A DNA stretch of 64,000 nt from Pontibacter pamirensis (GTDB lineage Bacteria > Bacteroidota > Bacteroidia > Cytophagales > Hymenobacteraceae): assembly GCF_010015475.1 (NCBI RefSeq), contig NZ_SSNI01000001.1, forward strand, positions 1-64,000. Direction: 5' to 3'. Below are positions 52,172 to 61,052 of this stretch, piece after piece (positions within the stretch are counted from its first letter, which is position 1; each line of letters starts with the position of its first letter). A program made the translations under genes and the position numbers. The notes beneath the pieces are model-generated. The model was not told where the DNA came from, did no database searches, and saw nothing but the letters and a program-made list of their open reading frames with translations.

Positions 52172-52714
52172 TCACCAGCCCCTGCGCTTTTTTAGTTCTG
52201 TGATATGAGCCAGGTGATGTTCTCCGTGCCATGCGTAAAGCTCAATATGCTCCCGAATCCGTTGCTCTCCATTTTCTGGATGTATAAACTTTCGTTCTAA
52301 CTGCTCCGGCTGCAGGCTTTTAAGGAGCAGCACCCACCGTTGGTGCAGGGCGGTTAGCAGCGCAAGGGAAATATCCGGTGCCCCTTGCAGGCTATCAGGT
52401 AGCTTAGCCCATTCACCCTCGTTATAGGGCCTGATGGTGGGGGTGTCCTCCGTTAAAGCCAGCTTTTGGCGGGTATAGCCGTTCAGGTGGCTATCGGGGA
52501 GGTGGTGGATGACCTGCCGCACAGTCCAGCCGCCTTCGCGGTAGGGGGTATCTAACTGCTCCTGCGTCATGTTGGCCACCGCTTCCTGCAGCCTGGCAGG
52601 GAGTCCGGCAATAGACAGGATGTGTTGCTCTATCTGCTCGTCAGTGAGGGGCTGCGACATAGCAAACTTGCCAATGGGGTAGCGCAGTTGCTCTGATTCT
52701 TCGTGTGGCATCAT
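52172..52714 (-). CDS. YfiT-like DinB-family protein (bacillithiol transferase/metal-dependent hydrolase)
   Basis: The 180-residue protein starts with the family-typical LRYPIGKF and has GGWTVRQVIHHLPDSH and AWHGEHHLAHI, which supply the three His of the DinB metal site. YfiT/BstA-type enzymes transfer thiols or hydrolyse amides on small molecules. It is monocistronic. Substrate unknown. Confidence 0.87.
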   Translation of the reverse strand: MMPHEESEQLRYPIGKFAMSQPLTDEQIEQHILSIAGLPARLQEAVANMTQEQLDTPYREGGWTVRQVIHHLPDSHLNGYTRQKLALTEDTPTIRPYNEGEWAKLPDSLQGAPDISLALLTALHQRWVLLLKSLQPEQLERKFIHPENGEQRIREHIELYAWHGEHHLAHITELKKRRGW

Positions 52715-52885
52715 TATCTGATTTAAGTTTTGCTAACCGAGTTACGGGATTTTCTGCTGTTGTGCAACGGTTACAGCTAGTAATAATAGGGGCTTAGTGA
52801 AAAGAGGGAAAAAGACCGCAACAGGGTGAGTATAAAAGAGGTGGCAGTATAAACCATGCTGCTGGCTGCACACGTATGCTAGAGG

Positions 52886-53344
52886 ATGAAAAAGATACTA
52901 TTTTCTCTGTTCCTGGCTGGCTTCATGCTGTTTGGCTTGCGGGCAGATGCGCAAACCAAGTCTTCTGGAAACATCCTGGATCAGTATAAATGGAAGAAGC
53001 GCCCACTGCTGCTCTTCGCACCTTCCGCAGAAAATGCAGCGTATGTACGCCAGAAAGAGCTTATAGAAAACGAAAGGGCTGCGTTAGCTGACCGTGATAT
53101 GGTGGTGGTAGAACTGATTGGGCAGGACGAAGTATACTTAAACGGCACCCGGCAGAAAGGATTCCATGGGAAAGAGCTCCGCAGCCGCTTCCAGGTGCCG
53201 CAGGAAGCTTTCTCTGTTATTCTAATTGGTAAAGACGGCACAGAGAAACAGCGGAACAAAGAGACAGTTGCGCTGGAAAAGATTTTCGGCCTGATTGACC
53301 AGATGCCGATGCGCCGGCAGGAAATGCGCGGAGAAAACAATTAA
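52886..53344 (+). CDS. DUF4174 domain-containing secreted protein
   Basis: The 152-residue protein has a signal peptide (cleavage after ADAQ near residue 23) and the DUF4174 pattern: LDQYKWKKRPLLLFAPSAEN, DMVVVELIG and FSVILIGKDGTEK. The domain resembles a thioredoxin fold without the CxxC. It lies 31 bases upstream of the SDR gene on the same strand, so co-transcription is likely. Confidence 0.87.
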   Translation: MKKILFSLFLAGFMLFGLRADAQTKSSGNILDQYKWKKRPLLLFAPSAENAAYVRQKELIENERAALADRDMVVVELIGQDEVYLNGTRQKGFHGKELRSRFQVPQEAFSVILIGKDGTEKQRNKETVALEKIFGLIDQMPMRRQEMRGENN

Positions 53345-53374
53345 TCAATTTAAAATATATCCAAAGCAGAAATA

Positions 53375-54184
53375 ATGGCGAATACGCAACCGCACACAAA
53401 TTATACAGCCCTGATTACGGGTGCCTCTGCAGGCATTGGTTACGAACTGGCAGAACTTTTCGCGCAGCACGGCCATGACCTGGTGCTGGTGGCCCGCTCC
53501 GAAGACAAGCTTCAAAGCATGGCGCTGAAGTTTGCGATTAAGTACAAGGTATACACGAAAGTAATTGCGTCAGACCTGAGCGAGCACGATGCGCCGGAAA
53601 AAGTGATGGCACAGCTGAAGCAGGAGAACACAACCGTCGATGTGCTGGTGAACAATGCCGGCTTCGGCTATTATGGCGCTTTCCGGGGATCAGATTTGCA
53701 GCGGGAGCTAGATATGATGCAACTGAACATGGTATCGCTCACGCATCTCTGCAAGTTGTTTCTGGAGCAGCTGCCAGAGGGGCGGCAGGGTAGAGTTATG
53801 AATGTGTCTTCTACAGCAGCATTTCCTCCTGCCGGACCGTTTATGGCCGTATATTATGCCAGTAAAGCCTATGTGCAGTCTTTTTCGGAGGCGCTGGCTG
53901 CAGAACTGGAAGACAGCAATGTAACGGTGACAGCACTTTGCCCCGGACCTACAGAAACAAACTTTAAAGACGCAGCCAACCTGGAAGGCTCCGGTATTTT
54001 CTCGAAGCAGTTTGTCGCCGATGCACGAAGCGTGGCCAAAGCAGGCTACGAGGGAATGATGGCCGGCGAGGTAGTTGTGATTCCAGGTATCCATAATAAG
54101 CTTACCGTCTTCTTCACCCGGTTTGTACCGCGCAGTATCCTACGCAACATCGTGAAAAAAATGCAGGAAAAGCGGGGCGCTTAA
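53375..54184 (+). CDS. SDR-family short-chain dehydrogenase/reductase
   Basis: The 269-residue protein is a classical SDR: cofactor motif TGASAGIGYE (residues 15-24), NNAGFGYYG, catalytic Ser in VSSTAAF and YYASKAY with Tyr and Lys of the YxxxK pair. The QLNMVSLTHLCKLFL stretch and C-terminal membrane-like segment resemble DltE/YqjQ-type SDRs. Cofactor preference, from Arg in VARSEDKL, is probably NADP(H). Substrate unknown. Confidence 0.93.
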   Translation: MANTQPHTNYTALITGASAGIGYELAELFAQHGHDLVLVARSEDKLQSMALKFAIKYKVYTKVIASDLSEHDAPEKVMAQLKQENTTVDVLVNNAGFGYYGAFRGSDLQRELDMMQLNMVSLTHLCKLFLEQLPEGRQGRVMNVSSTAAFPPAGPFMAVYYASKAYVQSFSEALAAELEDSNVTVTALCPGPTETNFKDAANLEGSGIFSKQFVADARSVAKAGYEGMMAGEVVVIPGIHNKLTVFFTRFVPRSILRNIVKKMQEKRGA

Positions 54185-54213
54185 CAAGAGGCCGGGTTTG
54201 AGACAGCGGCTAA

Positions 54214-54834
54214 TTACGGCCGCTCCTTCACCTCTTTCTGGTGCTCCAGGAACCAATCATATATCTCAGGGTTGTTGTAGGTTTCTGTCCAGGAGTCGTG
54301 CTTCAGGTTGGGATAAATGGTGAGCTTCACATGGCCGCCTGCTGCCTCTACGGCTTTAGCCATTTTCAGCGTTTCCTCTACAGGTACAACATCGTCTTTG
54401 GCTCCATGGAAAGCCCATATTGGCATTTTGGCGAGGTGGCGCGCCCTTGTGATTTCCCCGCCACCGCATACAGGCAGGATAGCGGCAAACTTCTCCGGGC
54501 GGGCCGCCGCCCAATGCCAGGTGCCATAGCCACCCATGCTGATGCCGGTCAGGTAGATGCGGGTTTTATCTGCGCGCACCTGTTCCAGCACCTCTTTCAA
54601 CCACTCACTTAAGAGCGGCATTTGCCAGTAAGACTGGCGTGGGCATTGCGGATAGGCCACCACAAACGGGAAGTCTTCTTTGCCAATCAGGTACTGTGGC
54701 AGTCCCTGCAGCTTTACTTTCTCCAGGTCGTCGCCCCGTTCGCCCGCACCATGCAGGAACAGTATCAGCGGCCACTCTTTTTCTTCCTGCTCATGGTAGG
54801 CTGCCGGGTAGTAAATTGTATGCTTGTAACTCAT
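54214..54834 (-). CDS. alpha/beta hydrolase, PHB depolymerase/dienelactone hydrolase-like
   Basis: The 206-residue protein has LILFLHGAGERGDD (oxyanion loop), nucleophile motif TGISMGGYGTW, an Asp in HGAKDDVVPVE and a His in NLKHDSWTETY. The arrangement is that of prolyl oligopeptidase/dienelactone hydrolase-like small carboxylesterases found widely in Bacteroidota. No signal peptide. It converges with the SDR gene. Confidence 0.88.
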   Translation of the reverse strand: MSYKHTIYYPAAYHEQEEKEWPLILFLHGAGERGDDLEKVKLQGLPQYLIGKEDFPFVVAYPQCPRQSYWQMPLLSEWLKEVLEQVRADKTRIYLTGISMGGYGTWHWAAARPEKFAAILPVCGGGEITRARHLAKMPIWAFHGAKDDVVPVEETLKMAKAVEAAGGHVKLTIYPNLKHDSWTETYNNPEIYDWFLEHQKEVKERP

Positions 54835-55046
54835 AGCTCCTCCGTTTCTTCTTCCTTTATCTGGTACGTCGGATGTAGTTGATGGCGTTGAGCAAGCGGG
54901 CGAACTTTACGCTAACTGAGTTTTCTCTGGTTTAAAGCGGAGGTATATATTGGTGGCAGGCAGGCGCGGAAACTACAGGCATGCTACCTCTTGGCTGCCA
55001 GGTTGCTGCGGAGTGAAAGCTATATACTATTTCTAAACGTGGTCAA

Positions 55047-55595
55047 CTATAAATAGCAGCTCTGGTCCATCAGCCTTAAATCTTCCACCGGAAAGCCCTT
55101 CTGCCGGGCCAGTTGCACAAGGCGGTCATATACTTCCTCATCCAATTGGGGAGTGCGGGATAAAATCCAGAGGCTTTCGCGGTCCGGAGAACCGACGAGG
55201 ACATATTGATAATCCGAATCCAGTTCCAGTATCCAGTAGTCGCCTTTGAAGGGCCAGAAGAACTGTACTTTCAGTTTGCTGTTGTTGCTCCCCTCCACCG
55301 GGAAAGCTTTGCCTGTCGCGGCTTCTCCTTCGCCCTCCGGGCCACCTTTTCGGCAGAAGTTGTAAACATCCACATACCCTTCAGGGTTCTGCCTGTACTC
55401 GGCATATACGCAGTGGCAGCCCTTCTCATAACGTTGCGGTAAGGCGGCAATTTCATACCAGCGGCCTTCGTAGCGGTCAAGGTCAACGCGGGGTACTGTG
55501 GCAAGTGGGGCATGGCTGCTGCTGCAACTGCTTACAAGAGCGGTGGCAACCAGCAAGGCGCCAGCGGTAAGCAACAGTTTTGTCTTTTTCTTCAT
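55047..55595 (-). CDS. blc: lipocalin-family outer membrane lipoprotein (Blc-like)
   Basis: The 182-residue protein has a lipoprotein signal peptide with the lipidation Cys at residue 24 (LVSSC), the lipocalin GxW motif YEGRWYEIAALPQRYEKGC, and C-terminal LWILSRTPQLDE, typical of bacterial lipocalin Blc. These proteins bind lysophospholipids or fatty acids in the periplasm. It lies 10 bases after the upstream GNAT gene and is probably co-transcribed with it. Confidence 0.9.
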   Translation of the reverse strand: MKKKTKLLLTAGALLVATALVSSCSSSHAPLATVPRVDLDRYEGRWYEIAALPQRYEKGCHCVYAEYRQNPEGYVDVYNFCRKGGPEGEGEAATGKAFPVEGSNNSKLKVQFFWPFKGDYWILELDSDYQYVLVGSPDRESLWILSRTPQLDEEVYDRLVQLARQKGFPVEDLRLMDQSCYL

Positions 55596-55605
55596 TCAGT
55601 CGGTT

Positions 55606-56037
55606 CTATAGCTGCTTGGTCATGCGGTAGTGCTGTATGGTGCCAAACAGGATGTATGTTTCTTCCACTACCTCATACCCGTTCCGGCGGTAAAAGTTGA
55701 CAGCGTTCTCACGGGCCTGCAGCGTAAGCGACATGGCTCCCAAGGTTTTAGCACGCGCTTCTAGGTATTCCATTAGCTGGTTGCCGAGTTGCTGCCCCTG
55801 CTTGTCTTTCCGGATACCCATAAAGCGCAACTGCCCTTCCAGTGGTGTATTCATGTGCAGGCGGCAAATGCCCACAGCTTCACCGTTGTCATCCACCAGC
55901 ATGGCATGTATGGCTGTGGCATCGTCCTCCACGCGCTCACTGCCCTCCGGCTGATCCCAGGGCTGGCGCAGCGTTTCGTAGCGCAGGCGGTAGTACTTCT
56001 GAAATTCCTCGGGTGTGGCAGGTTCTATAACTTCCAT
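55606..56037 (-). CDS. GNAT-family N-acetyltransferase
   Basis: I start at ATG 56037 (MEVIEPATPEEF); the frame extends to 56106 but adds 23 polar residues. The 143-residue product has FMGIRKDKQGQQLGNQLMEYL (quoted in parts: IRKDKQGQQLGNQLM), the pyrophosphate-binding loop of GNAT enzymes, and LQARENAVNFYRRNGYEVV, typical of small GNATs such as ElaA. The substrate is not evident. Confidence 0.87.
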   Translation of the reverse strand: MEVIEPATPEEFQKYYRLRYETLRQPWDQPEGSERVEDDATAIHAMLVDDNGEAVGICRLHMNTPLEGQLRFMGIRKDKQGQQLGNQLMEYLEARAKTLGAMSLTLQARENAVNFYRRNGYEVVEETYILFGTIQHYRMTKQL

Positions 56038-56342
56038 GAGTTGATTGTTGAATGGCTGAATTGTTAAACTGTTGTAGTTTGGGTTACGGTTGGTGGCTGC
56101 ATACATGGCTTGCTGAAAAACATCCGGTATTGTAAGCCTTCATTCTGTCGTGTTCTCAAAAGGCGGGTAGGAGTAGTGTGCTCGGGCAGCAATTTAAACA
56201 TTTAGCAATTTAACCTCCCGGCCATCAATAATAAAAGAGTTTCTACGTCTTTTATCTTGCATCTGGTACCTGAAAATAAAATAACTTTGTCCGCTTTATA
56301 GCGTCTAAAACTAATTTTAGAGATAAACTAAAACAGAAAACT

Positions 56343-56840
56343 ATGGCATCTTTTGATATCGTGAGCAAGGTAGATCCGCAGACAATGGATAATGCCGTCA
56401 ATACCGCCCGCAAGGAGATCATGAACCGTTACGACTTTCGTGACACAAAGGGCAGCATCGAGTACGACAAAAAGGCGAACGAGGTGCACATCGCCATGGA
56501 AAACGACATGCGGGTGCAACATACGGAGGACGTGCTGCTTGGTAAAATGGTGAAGCAGGGCATGGATGCCACCGCACTGGATTTTTCAAAAGAAGCCTAC
56601 CAGTCGGGGGCTATGGTGAAAAAGGATATTAAGGTGAAGGCAGGCATCGACAAAGAGACTTCCAAGAAAATCATGAAGCTGATTAAAGACAGCAAGCTAA
56701 AAGTGTCTGCTGCCATAATGGATGAGCAAATTCGCGTAACAGGCAAGAAGATAGATGACCTGCAGGATGTAATTGCTGTGATGCGTGGTAACAGCGAAGA
56801 AATAGGCATGCCGTTGCAGTACATCAACATGAAATCTTAA
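56343..56840 (+). CDS. yajQ: YajQ-family cyclic di-GMP/nucleotide-binding protein
   Basis: The 165-residue protein has the complete YajQ pattern: SFDIVSKVDPQTMDNAVN, RYDFRDTKGSIEYD, and the C-terminal KLKVSAAIMDEQIRVTGKKIDDLQ. YajQ proteins consist of two ferredoxin-like domains; some bind cyclic di-GMP and act in regulation. The start matches the family start. It is followed at a distance of 138 bases by terC. Confidence 0.95.
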   Translation: MASFDIVSKVDPQTMDNAVNTARKEIMNRYDFRDTKGSIEYDKKANEVHIAMENDMRVQHTEDVLLGKMVKQGMDATALDFSKEAYQSGAMVKKDIKVKAGIDKETSKKIMKLIKDSKLKVSAAIMDEQIRVTGKKIDDLQDVIAVMRGNSEEIGMPLQYINMKS

Positions 56841-56978
56841 CTTAATTGTTGATTGTTAAATGGCTGTATTGTTAATAAGGGATTAGGATTAGTTTCTTTT
56901 ATGATGGCCGCACACATCAACCGTAGTTTAGGAGAGTAAAAATCAAGAATCAATTATCAACAATTAACAATTACCTAT

Positions 56979-57764
56979 ATGGAAATTTTCGCTAATCCGG
57001 ATGCCTGGATAAGCCTGCTGACACTGACCTTTATGGAGGTGGTGCTCGGCATAGATAATATCGTTTTTATTTCGATCATAGTGGGCAGGCTGCCGAAGGA
57101 ACAACAGGCGAAAGGCCGCACTATCGGCTTGTCCCTGGCCTTGGTTTTCCGGATTATCCTGCTGATGTTCATCTCCTGGATTGTGGGAGCCAGCGCGCCT
57201 TTGTTCACCATCAACCTGCCTTTCACTGAATCGGACTTCCCGGTTTCCTGGCGCGACATTATCCTGTTCTGTGGAGGCTTGTTCCTGCTGGCTAAAAGCA
57301 CGACCGAAATACATAACAAGCTGGAGGGCGAGGAAGAGGAGGCGCATGGCGGCGGCAAGGCATACGCTACCATGTCGCAGGTGCTGATACAGGTCATACT
57401 CATTGACATCGTATTCTCCTTCGACTCCATTCTAACGGCCGTAGGTCTGGCACAGGAAGTAATTATTATGATTATTGCCGTTATCATAGCCATGGGCATT
57501 ATGCTGGTATTTGCCAAGTACGTGAGCGATTTTGTGAACAAGCACCCGACCGTAAAAATGCTGGCGCTCTCGTTCCTTATCCTGATTGGCTTTATGCTGA
57601 TAGTCGAATCGTTGCACCAGCACATCCCGAAAGGCTACATTTACTTTGCCATGTTCTTCTCGCTGATGGTAGAGATGCTGAACATGAAGCTGCGCAAGAA
57701 ATCAGAACCTGTGCAGTTGCGCCAAAGCGAAGTGCAGGACCCGGAGAAGCATGAAGTTGTTTAA
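56979..57764 (+). CDS. terC: TerC-family integral membrane protein
   Basis: The 261-residue protein has about seven membrane spans and the TerC signatures EVVLGIDNIVFISI (residues 20-33) and IDIVFSFDSILTAVG (about 132-146), whose Asp residues lie within spans and are thought to bind metal. TerC proteins are linked to tellurite resistance and to manganese export to exoenzymes. No other ter gene is adjacent. A strong terminator follows. Confidence 0.93.
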   Translation: MEIFANPDAWISLLTLTFMEVVLGIDNIVFISIIVGRLPKEQQAKGRTIGLSLALVFRIILLMFISWIVGASAPLFTINLPFTESDFPVSWRDIILFCGGLFLLAKSTTEIHNKLEGEEEEAHGGGKAYATMSQVLIQVILIDIVFSFDSILTAVGLAQEVIIMIIAVIIAMGIMLVFAKYVSDFVNKHPTVKMLALSFLILIGFMLIVESLHQHIPKGYIYFAMFFSLMVEMLNMKLRKKSEPVQLRQSEVQDPEKHEVV

Positions 57765-57780
57765 AAGCAAGGGCTGAAAT

Positions 57781-57825
57781 AAAGCAAAGCGGCACCGTCT
57801 ACAGCAGGCGGTGCCGCTTTGCTTT
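57781..57825 (+). terminator. intrinsic terminator of terC
   Basis: AAAGCAAAGCGGCACCG (57781-57797) pairs perfectly with CGGTGCCGCTTTGCTTT (57809-57825) around an 11-base loop. It lies 16 bases after the stop. Confidence 0.88.
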
Positions 57826-57911
57826 GAAGGGATACTGGTGCTTCTGCCATACTTTATCGGAATTAATTTCTATATTAGTTCACTGTTATATTCTCCCTAA
57901 ACCACCTGTTC

Positions 57912-60233
57912 ATGCGGTACCGCAACAATGCCATTGCTACCTTTCTGCTGCTGGCGCTCACCGGGTTTGCCCTGCTAAGCATATACCTGCTGATGCCGCC
58001 CAGACCAGAACCAGCGGCTGCTCCTGCGGAAGAATTCTCAGCCGAGAGAGCCATGAAATACGTGCACCAAATAGCACAGGAACCGCATGCCATGGGCACG
58101 GCGGCACATGCAGACGTTAGAGAATACCTGTTAAGCGAAATGCGTCAGTTAGGCCTGGACCCGCAGGTGCAGGAAGCCACAGCAGTAAACGAAGCAGGAA
58201 AAGCAGCTTATGTAGGGCACGTATACAATTTGATAGGCAGGATGAAAGGCAGTAGCGCAGGTGATACAGCCATCCTTTTAGTAGCCCATTACGACTCGCA
58301 GCCCAATGCGCGTGGCGCCGGCGACGATGGCGCCGGCGTGGCCGCCATACTGGAAACAATACGGGCACTGAAGCAGGCGGAGCCCCTGGATCATGATGTG
58401 ATCGTGCTACTGACGGACGGGGAGGAGTATGGCCTGTACGGCGCCAAAGCGTTTATGAAACACCCTTGGGCACAGGAAGTGGCGCTGGTGCTGAACATGG
58501 AGGCCCGGGGTACTGCCGGCCCTAGCCTGACCTTTGAAATGAGCCCGGGAAACGGTTGGGTGGTGAAGCAGTTCATAGAGGCGGCACCGCACCCATACGT
58601 AAGTTCATTGGCGTACGAGATCTACAGTCGTATGCCTAACGACACTGATTTTACTGTTTTCAAAGATGCTGGCTACACCGGGCTTAACTCTGCTTTTATA
58701 GGTGGGTTTGTAAACTACCATAAGGTCACTGACTCTCCTGAAAACCTGAGCCAGCACAGCCTGCAGCACCATGGCAGTAACCTGCTGGCGCTTACCCGGC
58801 ACTTCGGCCATACTTCTCTTGCGGCTACCAAAGCCCCCGATGCTGTGTTCTTCAACTTTATTGATAATTGGGTTATCCGCTACAACGCCAACCTGAATCT
58901 GCTATGGATTGCACTGGCTACATTGCTGCTGGTAGTTACACTGATGATTGGCGTGCAGAAGCGGGCTTTTACAGTTGGCCAGGTAGTAATCGGCTTTCTG
59001 GCAAGCATGCTGCTCGTGGCAGCAGTAGTGGGACTTTTCATCCCGATCAACAGGCTGGTGTTGCAACTGATGCCGCTCTCGCATTCCTTTAACGGCCTCT
59101 ATGGCGCTGACATGTTTTTTATTTCTTACCTGCTGCTGGCGCTGGGCCTGTTCCTGTTGCTGAGCTGGTTTGCTTTGCGCTGGCTGCGCCTTTTTTCGCT
59201 GGTGATGGGAATGCTGGTGCTTCAGTTTGTGCTAGCGGTGGTGCTATATCTGCTAATCCCAAATGCTACTTATCTGCTCCTCTTTCCGATGTTGTTTACC
59301 CTGGCAGGGGTGCTGGCCATTTTCCTGACAGGGTTGTATGAAGGGGAGAAAGTCAATTTTAAGTTTGCGCTGATTCTGCTGTTGGCTGCGGTGCCTGCCG
59401 TTTTTATCATGATGCCGATTGTGCAGGTGGTGTTTGCTGCATTCTCTTTGCAGTTGCCAATAGGTATGGTGGCGCTTTTCGTGTTGTTGCTGGGGCTGCT
59501 TTTGCCTTTGCTCCGTGTAATTGAGCGCAGCTTCAGCTGGCGGGGGTTTCCACTTCTGCCACTGCTCCTGCTGCTGGCAGGCGGCATAGAGGTGGCACGT
59601 GCCATTGGTTACGAGCAGCCTGCTCCGGAACGGCCCTTGCACAGCCACGTGAGTTATTTCCTGAATGCAGATGCCGGTAAGGCCTACTGGGCTTCGGCTT
59701 TCCAGGTGACGGATGAATGGAACCAGCAGTTCTTCCAAGATAGCACCACTACCGGCCCCTTAAGAGAAATATACCCGCATGCCGCCATCGAATACCTGAA
59801 GAGCGAAGCAGCGCCCTTAACGGTGCCTGCCCCCGTGGCAGAGGTGCTGCAGGATACAGTTATAGGAGATGAGCGCCTGCTGCGCCTGCGCCTGTCCTCA
59901 CCGCGCGGCGCGGCCCACCTCGAACTGGTACTGCAGCCACAAACACCTGATGCTTTGCTAAGTGCCACACTGGCAGGAGAAGACCTCCAGTTAGAGCCCA
60001 TAGATGCGACACAAAGCCTGGTATACTTTACGCGCCTGCATGGTTTGCCCACCAGCAAAGAAGTGGAGCTGGAGTTGCGCTTAAAATCAGGTGCTCCACT
60101 CACGCTGTACCTCTACGACCAGAGCATTGGCTTACCACAGGAACTGGTGACGCAGCCGAAGCCTGCTCACGTTGTAGCAGAGCAAGGCAGGGAGAGTAAT
60201 TTAACAGTAGTCCGGAAGCAGTATACCTTCTGA
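57912..60233 (+). CDS. M28-family membrane aminopeptidase
   Basis: The 773-residue protein has an N-terminal anchor (residues 8-28), a periplasmic M28 peptidase domain with AHYDSQP (His126, Asp128), GDDGAGVA (Asp138), DGEEYGLYGA (Glu171/172) and NYHKVTDSPEN (about 280), and then about eight membrane spans (about 325-560) and a C-terminal soluble domain. This layout resembles the ER-resident FXNA/ERMP1 peptidases and their bacterial relatives. It probably trims exported peptides. The gene is preceded by the terC terminator. Confidence 0.9.
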   Translation: MRYRNNAIATFLLLALTGFALLSIYLLMPPRPEPAAAPAEEFSAERAMKYVHQIAQEPHAMGTAAHADVREYLLSEMRQLGLDPQVQEATAVNEAGKAAYVGHVYNLIGRMKGSSAGDTAILLVAHYDSQPNARGAGDDGAGVAAILETIRALKQAEPLDHDVIVLLTDGEEYGLYGAKAFMKHPWAQEVALVLNMEARGTAGPSLTFEMSPGNGWVVKQFIEAAPHPYVSSLAYEIYSRMPNDTDFTVFKDAGYTGLNSAFIGGFVNYHKVTDSPENLSQHSLQHHGSNLLALTRHFGHTSLAATKAPDAVFFNFIDNWVIRYNANLNLLWIALATLLLVVTLMIGVQKRAFTVGQVVIGFLASMLLVAAVVGLFIPINRLVLQLMPLSHSFNGLYGADMFFISYLLLALGLFLLLSWFALRWLRLFSLVMGMLVLQFVLAVVLYLLIPNATYLLLFPMLFTLAGVLAIFLTGLYEGEKVNFKFALILLLAAVPAVFIMMPIVQVVFAAFSLQLPIGMVALFVLLLGLLLPLLRVIERSFSWRGFPLLPLLLLLAGGIEVARAIGYEQPAPERPLHSHVSYFLNADAGKAYWASAFQVTDEWNQQFFQDSTTTGPLREIYPHAAIEYLKSEAAPLTVPAPVAEVLQDTVIGDERLLRLRLSSPRGAAHLELVLQPQTPDALLSATLAGEDLQLEPIDATQSLVYFTRLHGLPTSKEVELELRLKSGAPLTLYLYDQSIGLPQELVTQPKPAHVVAEQGRESNLTVVRKQYTF

Positions 60234-60359
60234 TAAGAGCAGAAGATTTTGCAGTATGGGAAGGTTTGGTGTATTTTTAGAGAAAGTTTATACAGGCCTG
60301 AACTAAACATATATGCTGCGTAGTATAGGTAACAGACCCTTATACACGATTCACTTAAT

Positions 60360-60917
60360 ATGTTTAAAACTAAGTTCTCCGCTATCCTTTTTGGTGCTTT
60401 GCTTCTACTGATGATGGCCTGCGACAGGCCTTCCTCTAACCCGGAAGCAGATACGATCACCGTTAGCCGCAGCATCATGTACGATCCTGCTTTTTGGGAT
60501 TATGCGGCCAGTAGCAACATGCTGCAGGTAGAAATCAGCCGCCTGGCCATAGAGAAAGGCACCACCGAAAAAACAAGGGCTTTAGGTCAGCGTGCTGTCG
60601 ATTTTCACAGCAATGCCCTTGAACGGATGAAACGACTAATGGCCGGCAAAGAGAAAGTTCAGTTACCTGATAGCCTTGGCGGTGCCGACAGAGGCCTGGT
60701 GCAGGAGTTTCAGCTGCTGGAGGGAGAGGAGTTTGACACCCGCTACCACGATTTTATTGCCAGTTCACACCGTACACAAATAGACCGGTACGAAGAGGCG
60801 CTTCGCAGAGCCGACAACCAAAAAATACGCGACCTGCTGATGGACATGCGGGCGCATATGCGGGATGAACTGGACAGGTTGGCAGTTCCTGACTCTGTAG
60901 TGCTGTCTGAGGAATAA
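60360..60917 (+). CDS. DUF4142 domain-containing lipoprotein
   Basis: The 185-residue protein has a lipoprotein signal peptide with the lipidation Cys at residue 21 (LLMMAC) and a helical DUF4142 domain: FWDYAASSNMLQVEISRLA and RAVDFHSNALERMKRL, a ferritin-like bundle without clear metal ligands. Such proteins are common in Bacteroidota envelopes, with unknown function. It is ended by a strong terminator. Confidence 0.88.
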   Translation: MFKTKFSAILFGALLLLMMACDRPSSNPEADTITVSRSIMYDPAFWDYAASSNMLQVEISRLAIEKGTTEKTRALGQRAVDFHSNALERMKRLMAGKEKVQLPDSLGGADRGLVQEFQLLEGEEFDTRYHDFIASSHRTQIDRYEEALRRADNQKIRDLLMDMRAHMRDELDRLAVPDSVVLSEE

Positions 60918-60940
60918 CCTTAATACCAGTAGGTTTGATA

Positions 60941-60980
60941 ACAGCGAGAGGAGGCCGTCAGGCTTCCTCTCGCTGTTTTA
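60941..60980 (+). terminator. intrinsic terminator of the DUF4142 gene
   Basis: ACAGCGAGAGGA pairs with TCCTCTCGCTGT, continuing through GCC/GGC with one mismatch, and is followed by TTTTATTCTG. It lies 23 bases after the stop and before the convergent S9 peptidase gene. Confidence 0.85.
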
Positions 60981-61052
60981 TTCTGTATTTTGCTTCCGCT
61001 GGTGCGAGCTTGCAGCCTTATACTGCAGAGCGCCTAATAGTAAGGAAGCAAA

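Noticed and set aside
56841..56978. TTGTTGATTGTTAA / TCAACAATTAACAATT near-inverted repeat before terC as an insertion-sequence end
   Set aside because: The arms are imperfect, there is no transposase and such AT-rich motifs are common here.
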